From JABDCD01 sp964469525 (lineage in GTDB: Bacteria > Pseudomonadota > Alphaproteobacteria > Rickettsiales > SXRF01), in assembly GCA_964469525.1 (NCBI GenBank), contig CAYXYU010000003.1, positions 1 through 64,000 on the forward strand: a stretch of DNA of 64,000 nucleotides, in the 5' to 3' direction. Positions 7,790 to 16,110 of the stretch are shown piece after piece. The notes under the pieces are model-generated. The model worked only from the letters and a program-made list of their open reading frames with translations, did no database searches and was not told the origin of the DNA. The position numbers and the translations under genes are program-made. Numbering within the stretch: the first letter of the stretch is position 1; each line of letters begins with the position of its first letter.

Positions 7790-8509
7790 ATGAAGCAGCC
7801 GGTCATCGGTTTCACGCTGGATTACGAGGAGGGCCGTCCCGGCAGCTATTCTAAAATGCCGTGGTATGCGCTGCGCGAGAATTACCTGAGTGCGGTCAGC
7901 CGCTTCGGGGCCGTGCCGCTGGCGCTGCCGCATGAGGTGGGGCAGGTGGAGGTCTATCTCGGCCTGCTTGACGGGCTGGTGGTGACCGGCGGGGCGTTCG
8001 ACGTATCGCCGGAGCTGTACGGCGAGAAAACCGCCAGCGATAAGGTCTCGACCAAGGACCGCCGCACCAAATTCGAGTTCGCCATCACCCGCGCCGCCAT
8101 CGAGCGGGATATGCCGGTCTTGGGTATCTGCGGCGGCCAGCAGCTGCTGAACGTGGTGCTGGGCGGCACGCTGATCCAGCACATCCCCGATACGGTGAAG
8201 GATGCACTCGAGCACGAGCAGAAAAACCCGCGCAGCGAGCCGGGGCATGTGGTGGAAGTGAAGAAGGGTACGCTATTGCATAAAATCGTTGGCGCGGACA
8301 GGATCGATGTCAACAGCGCCCACCACCAGGCCGTGGCGAAAACCGCGCCCGGCGCGGTGGTTGATGCGCTGGCGCCGGACGGGGTGATCGAGGGTATCGA
8401 GCTGCCCGGCAAGCGCTTCTGCCTCGGCGTCCAGTGGCACCCGGAATATTTCGTGACCGGCGCGGACGAGAAGATCATGGCCGCCTTTGTCGGATCTTGC
8501 GCAAAATAA
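7790..8509 (+). CDS. Gamma-glutamyl-gamma-aminobutyrate hydrolase family protein (peptidase C26)
   Basis: A class I glutamine-amidotransferase-fold hydrolase of the PuuD group that cleaves gamma-glutamyl amides. The nucleophile is C114 in LGICGGQQLL, and the catalytic His/Glu are H217 and E219 in GVQWHPEY. The N-terminal IGFTLDYEE and GLVVTGGAFDVSPELYGE are also typical. No polyamine or GABA genes lie beside it, so the substrate is not shown by context. The start codon has CCCGGG upstream and a modest AAGAGGAG site. Followed by rluB on the same strand after 29 bases. Confidence 0.87.
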   Translation: MKQPVIGFTLDYEEGRPGSYSKMPWYALRENYLSAVSRFGAVPLALPHEVGQVEVYLGLLDGLVVTGGAFDVSPELYGEKTASDKVSTKDRRTKFEFAITRAAIERDMPVLGICGGQQLLNVVLGGTLIQHIPDTVKDALEHEQKNPRSEPGHVVEVKKGTLLHKIVGADRIDVNSAHHQAVAKTAPGAVVDALAPDGVIEGIELPGKRFCLGVQWHPEYFVTGADEKIMAAFVGSCAK

Positions 8510-8538
8510 TATATTCTGAAAATCAGATAATTTGGGAT

Positions 8539-9270
8539 ATGGGTGGTAAAAGCGAACGTCTAGCCAAACGCATCGCCCGGGCGGGATTGTGCTCGCGGCG
8601 TGAGGCGGAGCAATGGATTGCGGCGGGTCGCGTGGCGGTCAATGCCAAAAAGATCACTACGCCGGCGTTTAATGTGGGGGAGGAGGACAGGGTCACTGTC
8701 GATGGCACGCCATTGCAGGCAAAAGAAGAGGCGCGGCTGTGGCTTTATCATAAGCCCATAGGACTGGTCACGACACATAAGGACCCGCAGGGCCGGCCGA
8801 CCGTGTTCGAAGCGCTGCCGAAGGAGCTGGGCCGGGTGATTTCCGTCGGACGGCTCGACCTGAATTCGGAAGGGTTGCTGCTTTTGACCAATGACGGGGA
8901 GCTGGCGCGTAAGCTGGAACTCCCTTCCACCGGCTGGTTGCGCCGCTACCGCGTGCGCGCCTACGGACCGATTACCGATTCGATGATTGCTGAGATGAAA
9001 AAAGGCGCAACGGTGCAGGAGGTGAAATACGGCAGCGTCGAGGTGAAGCTGGACAGCCAGAAAGGCAATAACAGCTGGCTCACGGTGGCGCTTGCCGAAG
9101 GCAAGAACCGGGAAATCCGGAAATTATTCGAGCATTACGGCTGCAGGGTCAACCGCCTGCTCCGCCTCTCCTACGGCCCGTTTCAGCTTGGCAGCCTGCC
9201 GAAGGGGGAGGTGAAGGCGGTGAGCGGAAAAATGTTGAGGTCATTTATATCTTGCGAAAGTAAAAATTGA
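8539..9270 (+). CDS. rluB: 23S rRNA pseudouridine synthase, RluB/RsuA family
   Basis: An RNA-modifying enzyme converting a specific uridine of ribosomal RNA to pseudouridine. Residues 1-60 form an S4 RNA-binding domain (RIARAGLCSRREAEQWIAAG). The catalytic aspartate is D107 in SVGRLDLNSEGLLLLTNDGE, and GKNREIRKLFEHYG is the family's C-terminal motif. The sequence resembles RluB (U2605 of 23S rRNA) more than RsuA or RluE by length, but the exact site is inferred. The ATG at 8539 gives the proper S4 start; the frame extends upstream without similarity. Confidence 0.88.
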   Translation: MGGKSERLAKRIARAGLCSRREAEQWIAAGRVAVNAKKITTPAFNVGEEDRVTVDGTPLQAKEEARLWLYHKPIGLVTTHKDPQGRPTVFEALPKELGRVISVGRLDLNSEGLLLLTNDGELARKLELPSTGWLRRYRVRAYGPITDSMIAEMKKGATVQEVKYGSVEVKLDSQKGNNSWLTVALAEGKNREIRKLFEHYGCRVNRLLRLSYGPFQLGSLPKGEVKAVSGKMLRSFISCESKN

Positions 9271-9291
9271 TAAGAATCACAAGGAAGCACT

Positions 9292-9348
9292 ATGAGTATA
9301 TCGTTTGAGAATGAAGGCCATCCTACGGCCAAGGCAGCAAGAGAATAA
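9292..9348 (+). CDS. Possible 18-residue micro-ORF
   Basis: ATG to TAA encodes MSISFENEGHPTAKAARE. An AAGGAAG site lies four bases before the ATG. It sits alone in the 218-base gap between rluB and rsmD, which otherwise shows no gene. There is no homology I recognise, so this may be chance. Confidence 0.2.
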   Translation: MSISFENEGHPTAKAARE

Positions 9349-9488
9349 TTGATAGTCAACAGAAATCCACTGTTGTTGGTGCATTGGCAAGCTTTGCCAG
9401 AATGATAAATGTCTTACATGGGTTGAAATCAGGCCGGACGCTGTAACTTCCCTTTGTAGTTTTATCTCCATCTGCTTATATCCCGTTC

Positions 9489-10052
9489 ATGCGCATCATC
9501 GCCGGAAAACATAAGGGCCGACGTATTGAGATTGGCCGGGAAGTCGGATCCACGATTCGCCCGACCTCGGATTTCGCGCGCGAGGCCATTTTCAACATCC
9601 TGACCCATAGCAGCCATGGCCTGAACGGGCATACGTTCGAGGATACCTCGGTGCTCGACGTGTTTTGCGGCACCGGCGCCTTCGGGTTGGAGGCGCTGTC
9701 GCGCGGCGCTTCGCGCGTCACCTTCATCGATAGCGCGCGCGAGGCCATCGCCACCGCCAAGTATAACGCCGAGCGGTTGCACGAAGAGGCGGTGGAATTT
9801 CTGCTGGCCGATGCGAGCAGGCTGGGACGGGCTACAAAGGCGTACGACCTGGTATTCCTCGACCCGCCTTATTTCAGCGGGCTGATTGCTCCGACGCTGA
9901 AGAGTTTGCGCGAAGGCGGCTGGCTGGAAAAGGACGCGCTGGTCGTGGCCGAACACGACGCCAAGGAAACGCTCGGCCTGCCGCCGGGCTTCGAACTGGT
10001 CGACCAGCGCCGCTACGGCCGCGCGATGGTGAATTTGCTGACATTGTCCTAA
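9489..10052 (+). CDS. rsmD: 16S rRNA (guanine966-N2)-methyltransferase RsmD
   Basis: RsmD methylates G966 of 16S rRNA using S-adenosylmethionine. The 187-residue protein has MRIIAGKHKGRRI, the RPTSDFAREAIFNIL motif, the SAM-binding LDVFCGTGAFGLEALSRGA and the catalytic DPPY motif in LVFLDPPYFSG. Length and motif order fit the family. It stands alone on the plus strand; the downstream DNA is palindromic repeat. Confidence 0.95.
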   Translation: MRIIAGKHKGRRIEIGREVGSTIRPTSDFAREAIFNILTHSSHGLNGHTFEDTSVLDVFCGTGAFGLEALSRGASRVTFIDSAREAIATAKYNAERLHEEAVEFLLADASRLGRATKAYDLVFLDPPYFSGLIAPTLKSLREGGWLEKDALVVAEHDAKETLGLPPGFELVDQRRYGRAMVNLLTLS

Positions 10053-10054
10053 TT

Positions 10055-10165
10055 GTCATGCCCGCGTAGGCGGGGCATCCAATGGCGCGGTATAGAAACT
10101 GCGGTATAGAAACTATTGTGCCGCAGACGCGGCACTACTGGATTCCCGCTTCCGCGGGAATGACG
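10055..10165. repeat. Composite intergenic repeat with internal tandem duplication
   Basis: The segment begins GTCATGCCCGCGTAGGCGGG and ends with a palindrome CCGCTTCCGCGG before GAATGACG, so it has outer TCATGCC/GGAATGA ends and inner hairpins, a common dispersed bacterial repeat type. Inside, GCGGTATAGAAACT occurs twice in tandem. It lies between rsmD and the convergent NHLRC2-like gene. Confidence 0.65.
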
Positions 10166-10167
10166 TA

Positions 10168-12108
10168 TTAATTCAATGGCAATGTGACGCTTTTCTCCCC
10201 GCCTGCCTTCACCATCACCGGCACATCGAAGCTTTTGATCAGGCACTGCGCGCCTTCCCTGTCTTCGCAGTAATAGAGCGTGCCCTGCAGCCGGTATTCT
10301 CCCTCGGCCAGCATCGGCAGCGTGACGGATTGTTTCTTCACTTCCTGAAGGCCAAAAGATGCTACAGGTTTTTTTGCCGCGTCGAACAGCGCGAGGTAGC
10401 TCGGTGCCTCGTCATTGATCTTCCAGTTCGGTTTCAGGCCGATGGCGATGGCGGCGCCCGGCGCCAGCGTCGCCGCTTCCGTTTTGTCCAGATTGGGCAG
10501 CGTGTCGCTGTATGCTATAACAGCGGATTGTTCTTCTTGCACAGGTAGCGTTGAAACCTTTTTCGCTGTCAGATCAATCACGCGGATAGCGTGATTGTTG
10601 GTGTCAGCGACATAGAGCTTATCGCCTATCTGCAGCACATCATTCGGCTCGTTGAACTCTGCCTCCGCCAGCACACCATCTTTGTTGCCGCGCACGCCGT
10701 GCCCGGCGAAGTTGTGCAGATACCCGGTCGCGGGGTCGTAACGGCGGATGGAATGGTTGTAGGAATCGGCGATATACACGTCGGGCGGAGTGGCATAGAC
10801 GCCGATGGCGTGCTGCATCAGCGCCTCGCCGCGCTTTCCTTCCGCGTAGCCGAAATCGAACAGGCCGGTGCCGATCAGCGTGGTGATCTTGCCGTCTTCC
10901 AATACACGCAGAGAGCTGGTCTCCGAGTCCACGAAATAGAGTTTGCTGCCGACGGCCGACAGGCCGGAGGGCTGCGACAGCGAGTTGAACGGCATATGGC
11001 CATCGTCGATTGACTCGCGGCCGTTGCCGGCGATGACGCTGACCGTGTTGTTTACGATGTCATAGCTCCACAGCTGGTGCGTGCCTGCCATGGCGATGGC
11101 GATATGTCCGTTGTCCGGGTAGAACTCGACATCCCAGGGGGAAGCGAGCGGCGTCGCCAGCGCGGGCGCGTGGCGCGCGGACCGCTCATAGCCCTGCCTG
11201 CCGGTGCCGGCCAGCGTCGTCACCTGCCGTGTCTTCAGATTCGCCGCGCGCAGCATGTGGTTGTTCGTATCGGCGATGGTGAGCGCGCCGTCCTGGTAAG
11301 CAATGCCCTGCGGCGTGTTGAAGCTCGCCTCCTCGAAGCTGCCGTCTTTGCTGCCGGTCTTGCCCGAGCCGATGCTGCCGGTGATCTGGCCTTCGAGCGT
11401 CATCATCACGATGCGCTGATTTCCGGAATCGGAGACGAATAGCGTTTCCTCGCCGTCAAAGGCGAGCTTGCCGGGAAAGGACAGTACGCTCGGCGGTGCC
11501 TTGGATTCCTCCAGCGCGATGGGCAGCGGCGAAGTGACCAGCTGTTCCCCGTATTTCTCGATGAGCCGCGTTACGTCACGCTCGACTTCCTCGCGGTTGC
11601 CTTCGCCGGAATACATCTCCTCGATCATGCCCGTCGGGTTGACCAGCACGAAGGTCGGCCAGGCGCGCACGCCGAAGCCCTGCCAGATCCGGAAATCGAA
11701 ATCGTTGACCACCGGGTGGTGGATGCCGTAGCGCAGGATGGCCTGGCGAATATTCTCCGTGTCGCGCTCGTTTTTGAACTTGGCCGAATGCACGCCGATC
11801 ACGGTCAATTTGTCGCCGAATTTCTCCTCGAGATACTGCAGGTCGGGGATGACATGCATGCAGTTGATGCAGCAATAGGTCCAGAAATCGAGCAGGATGA
11901 TGCGCCCCGCCAGCTCGTCGGCGGTGATGGGCTGCGATGTGTTAAGCCACACTTCCTGCGATGTGATGAGGCGGTGGATGTTGGTCGGTTGCATATCAGG
12001 GGCTGGGATCCGGGATTCAGGATTCGGGGGAGCCGCATATGCTGCCCCGATCATATATAGGGCCAGAATGCTGTATATCCAATAGCGCCATCTTCCTGAA
12101 AATGTCAT
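10168..12108 (-). CDS. NHLRC2-like protein: thioredoxin-like domain plus NHL beta-propeller
   Basis: A 646-residue exported protein with the domain order of animal NHLRC2. There is a signal peptide (residues 8-26, cut near AYA), a TlpA/thioredoxin-like domain with the unusual C79-C80-I-N-C83 active site (FWTYCCINCMHV), then about six NHL-type blades (LFVSDSGNQRIVMM, ALTIADTNNHMLRAA, VYIADSYNHSIRRYD, LYVADTNNHAIRVID) and a C-terminal beta domain. It probably acts as a thiol-disulfide or scaffold protein in the periplasm; the substrate is unknown. Last gene of the toxin-antitoxin/tyrosine operon, overlapping maiA by ATGA. Part of its N-terminal linker is encoded by an iterated 7-base repeat. 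Confidence 0.85.
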   Translation of the reverse strand: MTFSGRWRYWIYSILALYMIGAAYAAPPNPESRIPAPDMQPTNIHRLITSQEVWLNTSQPITADELAGRIILLDFWTYCCINCMHVIPDLQYLEEKFGDKLTVIGVHSAKFKNERDTENIRQAILRYGIHHPVVNDFDFRIWQGFGVRAWPTFVLVNPTGMIEEMYSGEGNREEVERDVTRLIEKYGEQLVTSPLPIALEESKAPPSVLSFPGKLAFDGEETLFVSDSGNQRIVMMTLEGQITGSIGSGKTGSKDGSFEEASFNTPQGIAYQDGALTIADTNNHMLRAANLKTRQVTTLAGTGRQGYERSARHAPALATPLASPWDVEFYPDNGHIAIAMAGTHQLWSYDIVNNTVSVIAGNGRESIDDGHMPFNSLSQPSGLSAVGSKLYFVDSETSSLRVLEDGKITTLIGTGLFDFGYAEGKRGEALMQHAIGVYATPPDVYIADSYNHSIRRYDPATGYLHNFAGHGVRGNKDGVLAEAEFNEPNDVLQIGDKLYVADTNNHAIRVIDLTAKKVSTLPVQEEQSAVIAYSDTLPNLDKTEAATLAPGAAIAIGLKPNWKINDEAPSYLALFDAAKKPVASFGLQEVKKQSVTLPMLAEGEYRLQGTLYYCEDREGAQCLIKSFDVPVMVKAGGEKSVTLPLN

Positions 12109-12740
12109 ATAGCATCCGGCTGCTTTGACGGGTGCGCGGCGATGAAAGCCGGGAGCTGCTCGCAGGCGGCATGAATGCGCATCACCGCCGGGTAGGGCGA
12201 CATATCGTGCCGGAAACGCAGGGCGTTATAGACCTGCGGCACCAGGCAGCAGTCGGCCATGGTGGGCGTAGCGCCATGGCAGAAGGTGCCGGTCTGCGGA
12301 TGCTGTAATAACTGTTCGAGCGTGGCGAGACCCTTGGCGAACCAGTGATGCATCCACTGCATTTTCTGTTCTTCCGCCAGGCCGGCTTCCTTCACCAAGT
12401 AAGTCAGCACATGCAGGTTGTTCAGCGGCGACATGTCGCATGCGACAGCCAAGCTAAGCGCCCGCACCCGCGCCCGCTCGGCGGGGGCGAGCGGCAGGAT
12501 GGGTGGGCTCGGGTATTTCTCCTCGATATATTCCATGATGGCGAGCGACTGCGTCAGCGTATGGCCGTCATCGATTAGCGCCGGGACCCGCCCCTCGGTA
12601 TTGACGGCCCGATACGCCTCGCTGCGCTGTTCGCCCTTCAGCAGATTGACCGGGATAATCTCCGGCGCCAGCCCCTTCAGCGCCAGCGCGATGCGCACCC
12701 GGTAGGAGGTGGAGGAACGAAAGTAAGCGTATAATTTCAT
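12105..12740 (-). CDS. maiA: Maleylacetoacetate isomerase (zeta-class glutathione transferase)
   Basis: It converts maleylacetoacetate to fumarylacetoacetate with glutathione, the penultimate step of tyrosine degradation. The N-terminal glutathione-binding signature SSTSYRVR (residues 9-16) is diagnostic of the zeta class, followed by TEGRVPALIDDG and LTQSLAIMEYIEEKYP. The 211-residue length is normal. It overlaps fah upstream and the NHLRC2-like gene downstream by 4 bases each (ATGA), so it is translated within the same operon. The function fits the fah neighbour. Confidence 0.94.
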   Translation of the reverse strand: MKLYAYFRSSTSYRVRIALALKGLAPEIIPVNLLKGEQRSEAYRAVNTEGRVPALIDDGHTLTQSLAIMEYIEEKYPSPPILPLAPAERARVRALSLAVACDMSPLNNLHVLTYLVKEAGLAEEQKMQWMHHWFAKGLATLEQLLQHPQTGTFCHGATPTMADCCLVPQVYNALRFRHDMSPYPAVMRIHAACEQLPAFIAAHPSKQPDAI

Positions 12741-13735
12741 GACGCTGCCTTATAGCTGTAAGGCACCACCTTCTGCTCAATGGCGCCGAAGATGGACAGG
12801 CCGTTTTTGCCCAGCATCTCGATGCGCACCGTGTCGCCGAACTTCATGAAGGGCGTAGTCAATTCGCCTGTTCCCAGTTTTTCCAGCGTGCGCTTCTCGA
12901 CGATACAGGAGGAACCGGCGCTTTTGTCTTTGTTGGATACTGTGCCCGAGCCGATGATGGTGCCCGCGGAGAGAAAGCGCGTGCGCGCCGCGTGCGCCAC
13001 CAGCTTCGGGAAGTTGAACACCATATCGGTGCCGCAATCGGGCTTTCCGAACAGTTTGCCGTTGTAATGGGTGATGAGCGGTAGATGCACCTTGCCGTCC
13101 TTCCAGGCGTCGCCCAATTCATCCGGCGTTACCGCTACCGGTGAGAAGGCCGTGGCTGGTTTGGCCTGCAGGAAGCCGAACCCCTTGGCGATTTCCGGCA
13201 TGGCGAGGTAGCGTAAGCTGACGTCGTTCACCAGCATGATCAGCCTGATGTGCTTTGCCGCATCTTCCACGGTGACGCCCATCGGCACGTCGTCGGTGAC
13301 GACGGCGACCTCCGCCTCGAAATCGATGCCGTCCTTTTCATCGGGCAGCGGGATGTCGTCGCACGCGCCGAGCAGCACATCCGAGCCGCCCTGATACATC
13401 AGCGGATCGGTCCAGAAGCTCTCCGGCATCTCGACGCCGCGGGATTTCCGCACCAGCTCGACATGGTTGACATAGGCCGAGCCGTCGAGCCACTGATAGG
13501 CGCGCGGCAGCGGCGCGGCGAGTTTCTTCATATCGAGTGCAAACGCATCACGTGCCTGTCCTGCACTTAGCATGCCATACACCTGGTCGAGCTCATTATG
13601 CACGCCCTGCCAGTTCTCAAGTGCTTTCTGCAACGTCGGGACGATGCCATCGACCTTCACCGCCGATTTCAGGTCCTTGCTGACGACGATCAGCGTGCCG
13701 TCGCGGCCGCCTTCTTTAAGCGATGCGAGTTTCAT
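12737..13735 (-). CDS. fah: Fumarylacetoacetate hydrolase
   Basis: It hydrolyses fumarylacetoacetate to fumarate and acetoacetate, the last step of tyrosine degradation. The 332-residue form has metal ligands in DFEAEVAVV and then LVNDVSLR, plus GFGFLQAKPATAFSP, which matches the proteobacterial FAH group. The frame is open to 13969, but the ATG at 13735 (MKLASLKEGGRDGTLIVVS) is the conserved start. That ATG overlaps the toxin stop (ATGA), and the gene overlaps maiA by 4 bases. Thus its expression is coupled to the toxin-antitoxin module upstream. Confidence 0.94.
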   Translation of the reverse strand: MKLASLKEGGRDGTLIVVSKDLKSAVKVDGIVPTLQKALENWQGVHNELDQVYGMLSAGQARDAFALDMKKLAAPLPRAYQWLDGSAYVNHVELVRKSRGVEMPESFWTDPLMYQGGSDVLLGACDDIPLPDEKDGIDFEAEVAVVTDDVPMGVTVEDAAKHIRLIMLVNDVSLRYLAMPEIAKGFGFLQAKPATAFSPVAVTPDELGDAWKDGKVHLPLITHYNGKLFGKPDCGTDMVFNFPKLVAHAARTRFLSAGTIIGSGTVSNKDKSAGSSCIVEKRTLEKLGTGELTTPFMKFGDTVRIEMLGKNGLSIFGAIEQKVVPYSYKAAS

Positions 13736-14103
13736 GCCGAGTCCTTTTCCAGGAGGGGAATAAGCTGCCGCAGTGCCGCCGCGGCTTTCCGGCGGTCCTT
13801 CGCCTGCAAACGGCCCAGTTTCTTCTCGATCAGCGCCTGTTCGAGGGTGAATATCTTCATGCGCAGCTTGCAGGCTTTGAGCAGCCCGGCCTCGCGCCAA
13901 TGGCGGATAGGAATGTCGAGCGGGAAGCGCGAGCGATTGCCGGTGGTAATCATGGCGATGACCACGCACTTGCTTTTGCCGAATGCCTTATGCGAGGAAA
14001 TGACCAGCGCAGGGCGGCGTTTTTTCAGGGAAGAGTCACTGAAGGGGAACGGTACTCGGACAACATCGAATAGATCATAGACGGCGGCATCGCTTTTCAG
14101 CAC
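13732..14103 (-). CDS. MazF/PemK-like toxin of a type II toxin-antitoxin module
   Basis: PemK/MazF toxins are mRNA endoribonucleases. The 123-residue protein has the family start YDLFDVVRVPFPFSD, then KKRRPALVIS, which holds the typical strand-loop with the R-P-A/V-L-V pattern, and a C-terminal helix. It starts at a GTG inside the antitoxin gene (7-base overlap) and its stop overlaps the fah ATG. Catalytic residues are not checked beyond the family pattern. The cognate antitoxin is the AbrB-type gene just upstream. Confidence 0.82.
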   Translation of the reverse strand: MLKSDAAVYDLFDVVRVPFPFSDSSLKKRRPALVISSHKAFGKSKCVVIAMITTGNRSRFPLDIPIRHWREAGLLKACKLRMKIFTLEQALIEKKLGRLQAKDRRKAAAALRQLIPLLEKDSA

Positions 14104-14330
14104 AGCTCGTCATCCGCCGATGAGTGCCATTCGGTCAGCATGGCGTCGAGCGATTTCAGATAGTCCTGGTACTCCTTATCAGGCGCCGCCTTTTCCACCA
14201 CCACCTGTTTACCTCTGACGCGGAAGCGCACTGCATCGCCGCCCTTCAGGCCGAGCAGCTGGCGTACCCGGCGCGGCACCGTCGCCTGATATTTGGAGGT
14301 AAGCCTGCTGGTATCATCATCCGTACGCAT
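14097..14330 (-). CDS. AbrB/MazE-type antitoxin
   Basis: A 77-residue protein (from the ATG at 14330) with the SpoVT-AbrB DNA-binding fold: TSKYQATVPRRVRQLLGL, then GGDAVRFRVRGKQVVVEKA. Such antitoxins bind their own promoter and neutralise the toxin by the C-terminal tail. The frame also opens at a GTG at 14369, but the -35 box and operator overlap that part, making 14330 likelier. No ribosome binding site precedes this ATG; the predicted transcription start falls at or near it, suggesting a leaderless message. First gene of the operon down to 10168. Confidence 0.85.
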   Translation of the reverse strand: MRTDDDTSRLTSKYQATVPRRVRQLLGLKGGDAVRFRVRGKQVVVEKAAPDKEYQDYLKSLDAMLTEWHSSADDELC

Positions 14331-14331
14331 A

Positions 14332-14354
14332 GTATTACTGTAATACCGTATTAC
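14332..14354 (-). promoter_or_regulatory. Operator with three alternating 7-base half-sites
   Basis: GTATTAC (14332-14338), GTAATAC (14340-14346) and GTATTAC (14348-14354) alternate in orientation with one-base spacers, giving two overlapping perfect inverted repeats at 8-base spacing. The element abuts the antitoxin start. Autorepression by the AbrB-type antitoxin is inferred. Confidence 0.75.
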
Positions 14355-14365
14355 CTTCCTGTCAA
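14337..14365 (-). promoter_or_regulatory. Promoter of the toxin-antitoxin/tyrosine operon
   Basis: A perfect TTGACA -35 box (14365-14360) is followed after 17 bases by TACAGT (14342-14337) as a -10 box, four of six matches. The -10 box lies inside the operator. Transcription would begin about at the antitoxin ATG. Confidence 0.6.
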
Positions 14366-14385
14366 GCACCTGCGAATTGATCCAT

Positions 14386-14973
14386 CTATTGAGATCTAGG
14401 ATTTAATGCAATCAGGTTGGTAATATAGGCTAATGAGATAGCCTGTAACCGGGACATTGAGTTTTCCGTTCCATAAGGTGTAATAATGTAAACAGAAATG
14501 GGGGAATTTTTTAGCTTGGTAGTAGTTGCTACTGTTACTGTAGATGGGTGCCCTTCTTCCTGTGTGATTATTCCGATCTGAAAAAATTCGGGAGTTTGTT
14601 TTAGAAGAATATAGGTAGTAGTAGGAGGCATTTCGGCTAAAGAGCTTTTAATAAATTGTTCGCGGGTGACTGACTGGAATTTGTCATCATCCGGACTATT
14701 AATCGTTCCAAAATAAAAAAGGTTTTTATCGAGGGTTTGGTTGGTAAAAAAAGCCACCCTTTTCATTTCTTTGGAATTTGTCCATTGTAGCACGGGAAGG
14801 GTTTGTTCACAGTGCATGAGCGAATCTTCATCTTTTACAAAGCAAGCTCCTTCCGGTGGAGAAAGTGTAATATTTTCGTTGTGAATATTGGTAACGATAG
14901 GCGTGGCTGCATATACTTCTATTGGAAGCACGAAAGAGAATAAAAGGATATAAATTGGTATTCTGCGAGGCAT
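14386..14973 (-). CDS. Exported hypothetical protein, about 195 aa
   Basis: Not recognised. A clear signal peptide (PIYILLFSFVLPIEVYA, cleavage after YAA) precedes a mature domain with two cysteines (GACFVKDEDSLMHCE) that could form a disulfide, and a beta-rich remainder. The ATG at 14973 starts at the signal peptide; a GTG at 14985 is also in frame and would nearly abut the hmgA stop. It is visibly AT-richer than hmgA and the operon after it. It lies between hmgA and the toxin-antitoxin operon on the same strand. Confidence 0.6.
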   Translation of the reverse strand: MPRRIPIYILLFSFVLPIEVYAATPIVTNIHNENITLSPPEGACFVKDEDSLMHCEQTLPVLQWTNSKEMKRVAFFTNQTLDKNLFYFGTINSPDDDKFQSVTREQFIKSSLAEMPPTTTYILLKQTPEFFQIGIITQEEGHPSTVTVATTTKLKNSPISVYIITPYGTENSMSRLQAISLAYITNLIALNPRSQ

Positions 14974-14985
14974 AATTTTTAACAC

Positions 14986-16110
14986 CTATTTCTTTTTCCA
15001 GCTATCGACATAGCCCTTCCACTCGACATCGAGCGCCGGGTCGGCGATCTCGACGGCGTCGCGCGTGTCGATCATCACCGCCACTTCGTTGGTTTCCTTC
15101 TTCGCCGCCCTGGCGCCGGCCGTGAAGGCCTTCGGGTGCGGGCCGTGCGGGAAGCCGCACGGATGCAGCGTCATCATGCCGGGATGGATATTGTCGCGGC
15201 TAAAGAACTCGCCTTGATGGTAGAAGATGATTTCATCGAAATCGTTGTTGGAATGGTAGAACGGCACTTTCAGCGCGCCGGGGTCGGACTCGATCGGGCG
15301 CGGCACGAAGGTGCAAACGACGAATCGGCTGGCAAGGAAGGTGGTGTGCGCCGAGGGCGGCAGATGGTAGCGATGGCTCATCAGCGGGCGGATATCGCGC
15401 CAGTTGATCCTGACCGGCAGGTTGCTGCCGTGCCAGCCCACCGCGTCGAGCGGATTGAACGGAAACGTCACCGTCGAGCCGTGATTGTGGCGCTTGATGA
15501 TAACTTTCCATTCCGACTCGCCCTGCTGCGCCTTGAATTTTTCATTGATCGCCGGTGTATCGAGCATGGCCGGGTCGAAAATGGCATGCTCTCCCACCAA
15601 CCCCTTGTCCGGCAGGCGGTAGCCTTCGTTGGTGGCTTCGATCAGGAGGAACGTGGCCTCTCCATTACATTCGGTGCGCCAGCGCGTGCCGCGCGGTAGC
15701 AGGATGTAATCGCCCTCGCGGAAGGCGAGGTGGCCGAAATCGCAGAACAGATCGCCGCCGCCCGCATGCACGAACAGCAGCTCATCGCCGTCGCCGTTGC
15801 AGACGAGGTGCTGCATGCGGCCTTGCGTGCACCACAGCCGAAGGCGCATATGCCGGTTGGCCATGACCGGCGTCGCGCCCCACGGCGATTCGGAAGCGTG
15901 ACGCATCTGCGCCAGGTCGAAGGCGCGCGGCCGCTGCTCGCCCTCCCAGCTGGTCCAGCCGGTCGGCGGATGGGCGTGGTGGATATGGGTGGTCGGGCCG
16001 AAGAACCCCTCGCGGCCGAACTCGCGCTCGTAAGTGTCTTCGGGTAGGTCACAATGGGCTTGGCGCGACGCTTTGCCCTCGATCTTGGGAAAGGAAATCC
16101 AGTGCTTCAT
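14986..16110 (-). CDS. hmgA: Homogentisate 1,2-dioxygenase family protein
   Basis: This cupin-fold iron enzyme opens the ring of homogentisate to maleylacetoacetate in tyrosine breakdown. With the ATG at 16110 the protein has 374 residues, shorter than the about 440-residue classical enzyme. The likely iron ligands are H286 (VPFYHSN), E293 (DFDEIIFY) and H322 (CGFPHGPHP), in the same order as in the classical enzyme. Neighbouring maiA and fah and the distant phhA and hpd support the role. The frame extends upstream to 16185 without similarity. Confidence 0.88.
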   Translation of the reverse strand: MKHWISFPKIEGKASRQAHCDLPEDTYEREFGREGFFGPTTHIHHAHPPTGWTSWEGEQRPRAFDLAQMRHASESPWGATPVMANRHMRLRLWCTQGRMQHLVCNGDGDELLFVHAGGGDLFCDFGHLAFREGDYILLPRGTRWRTECNGEATFLLIEATNEGYRLPDKGLVGEHAIFDPAMLDTPAINEKFKAQQGESEWKVIIKRHNHGSTVTFPFNPLDAVGWHGSNLPVRINWRDIRPLMSHRYHLPPSAHTTFLASRFVVCTFVPRPIESDPGALKVPFYHSNNDFDEIIFYHQGEFFSRDNIHPGMMTLHPCGFPHGPHPKAFTAGARAAKKETNEVAVMIDTRDAVEIADPALDVEWKGYVDSWKKK

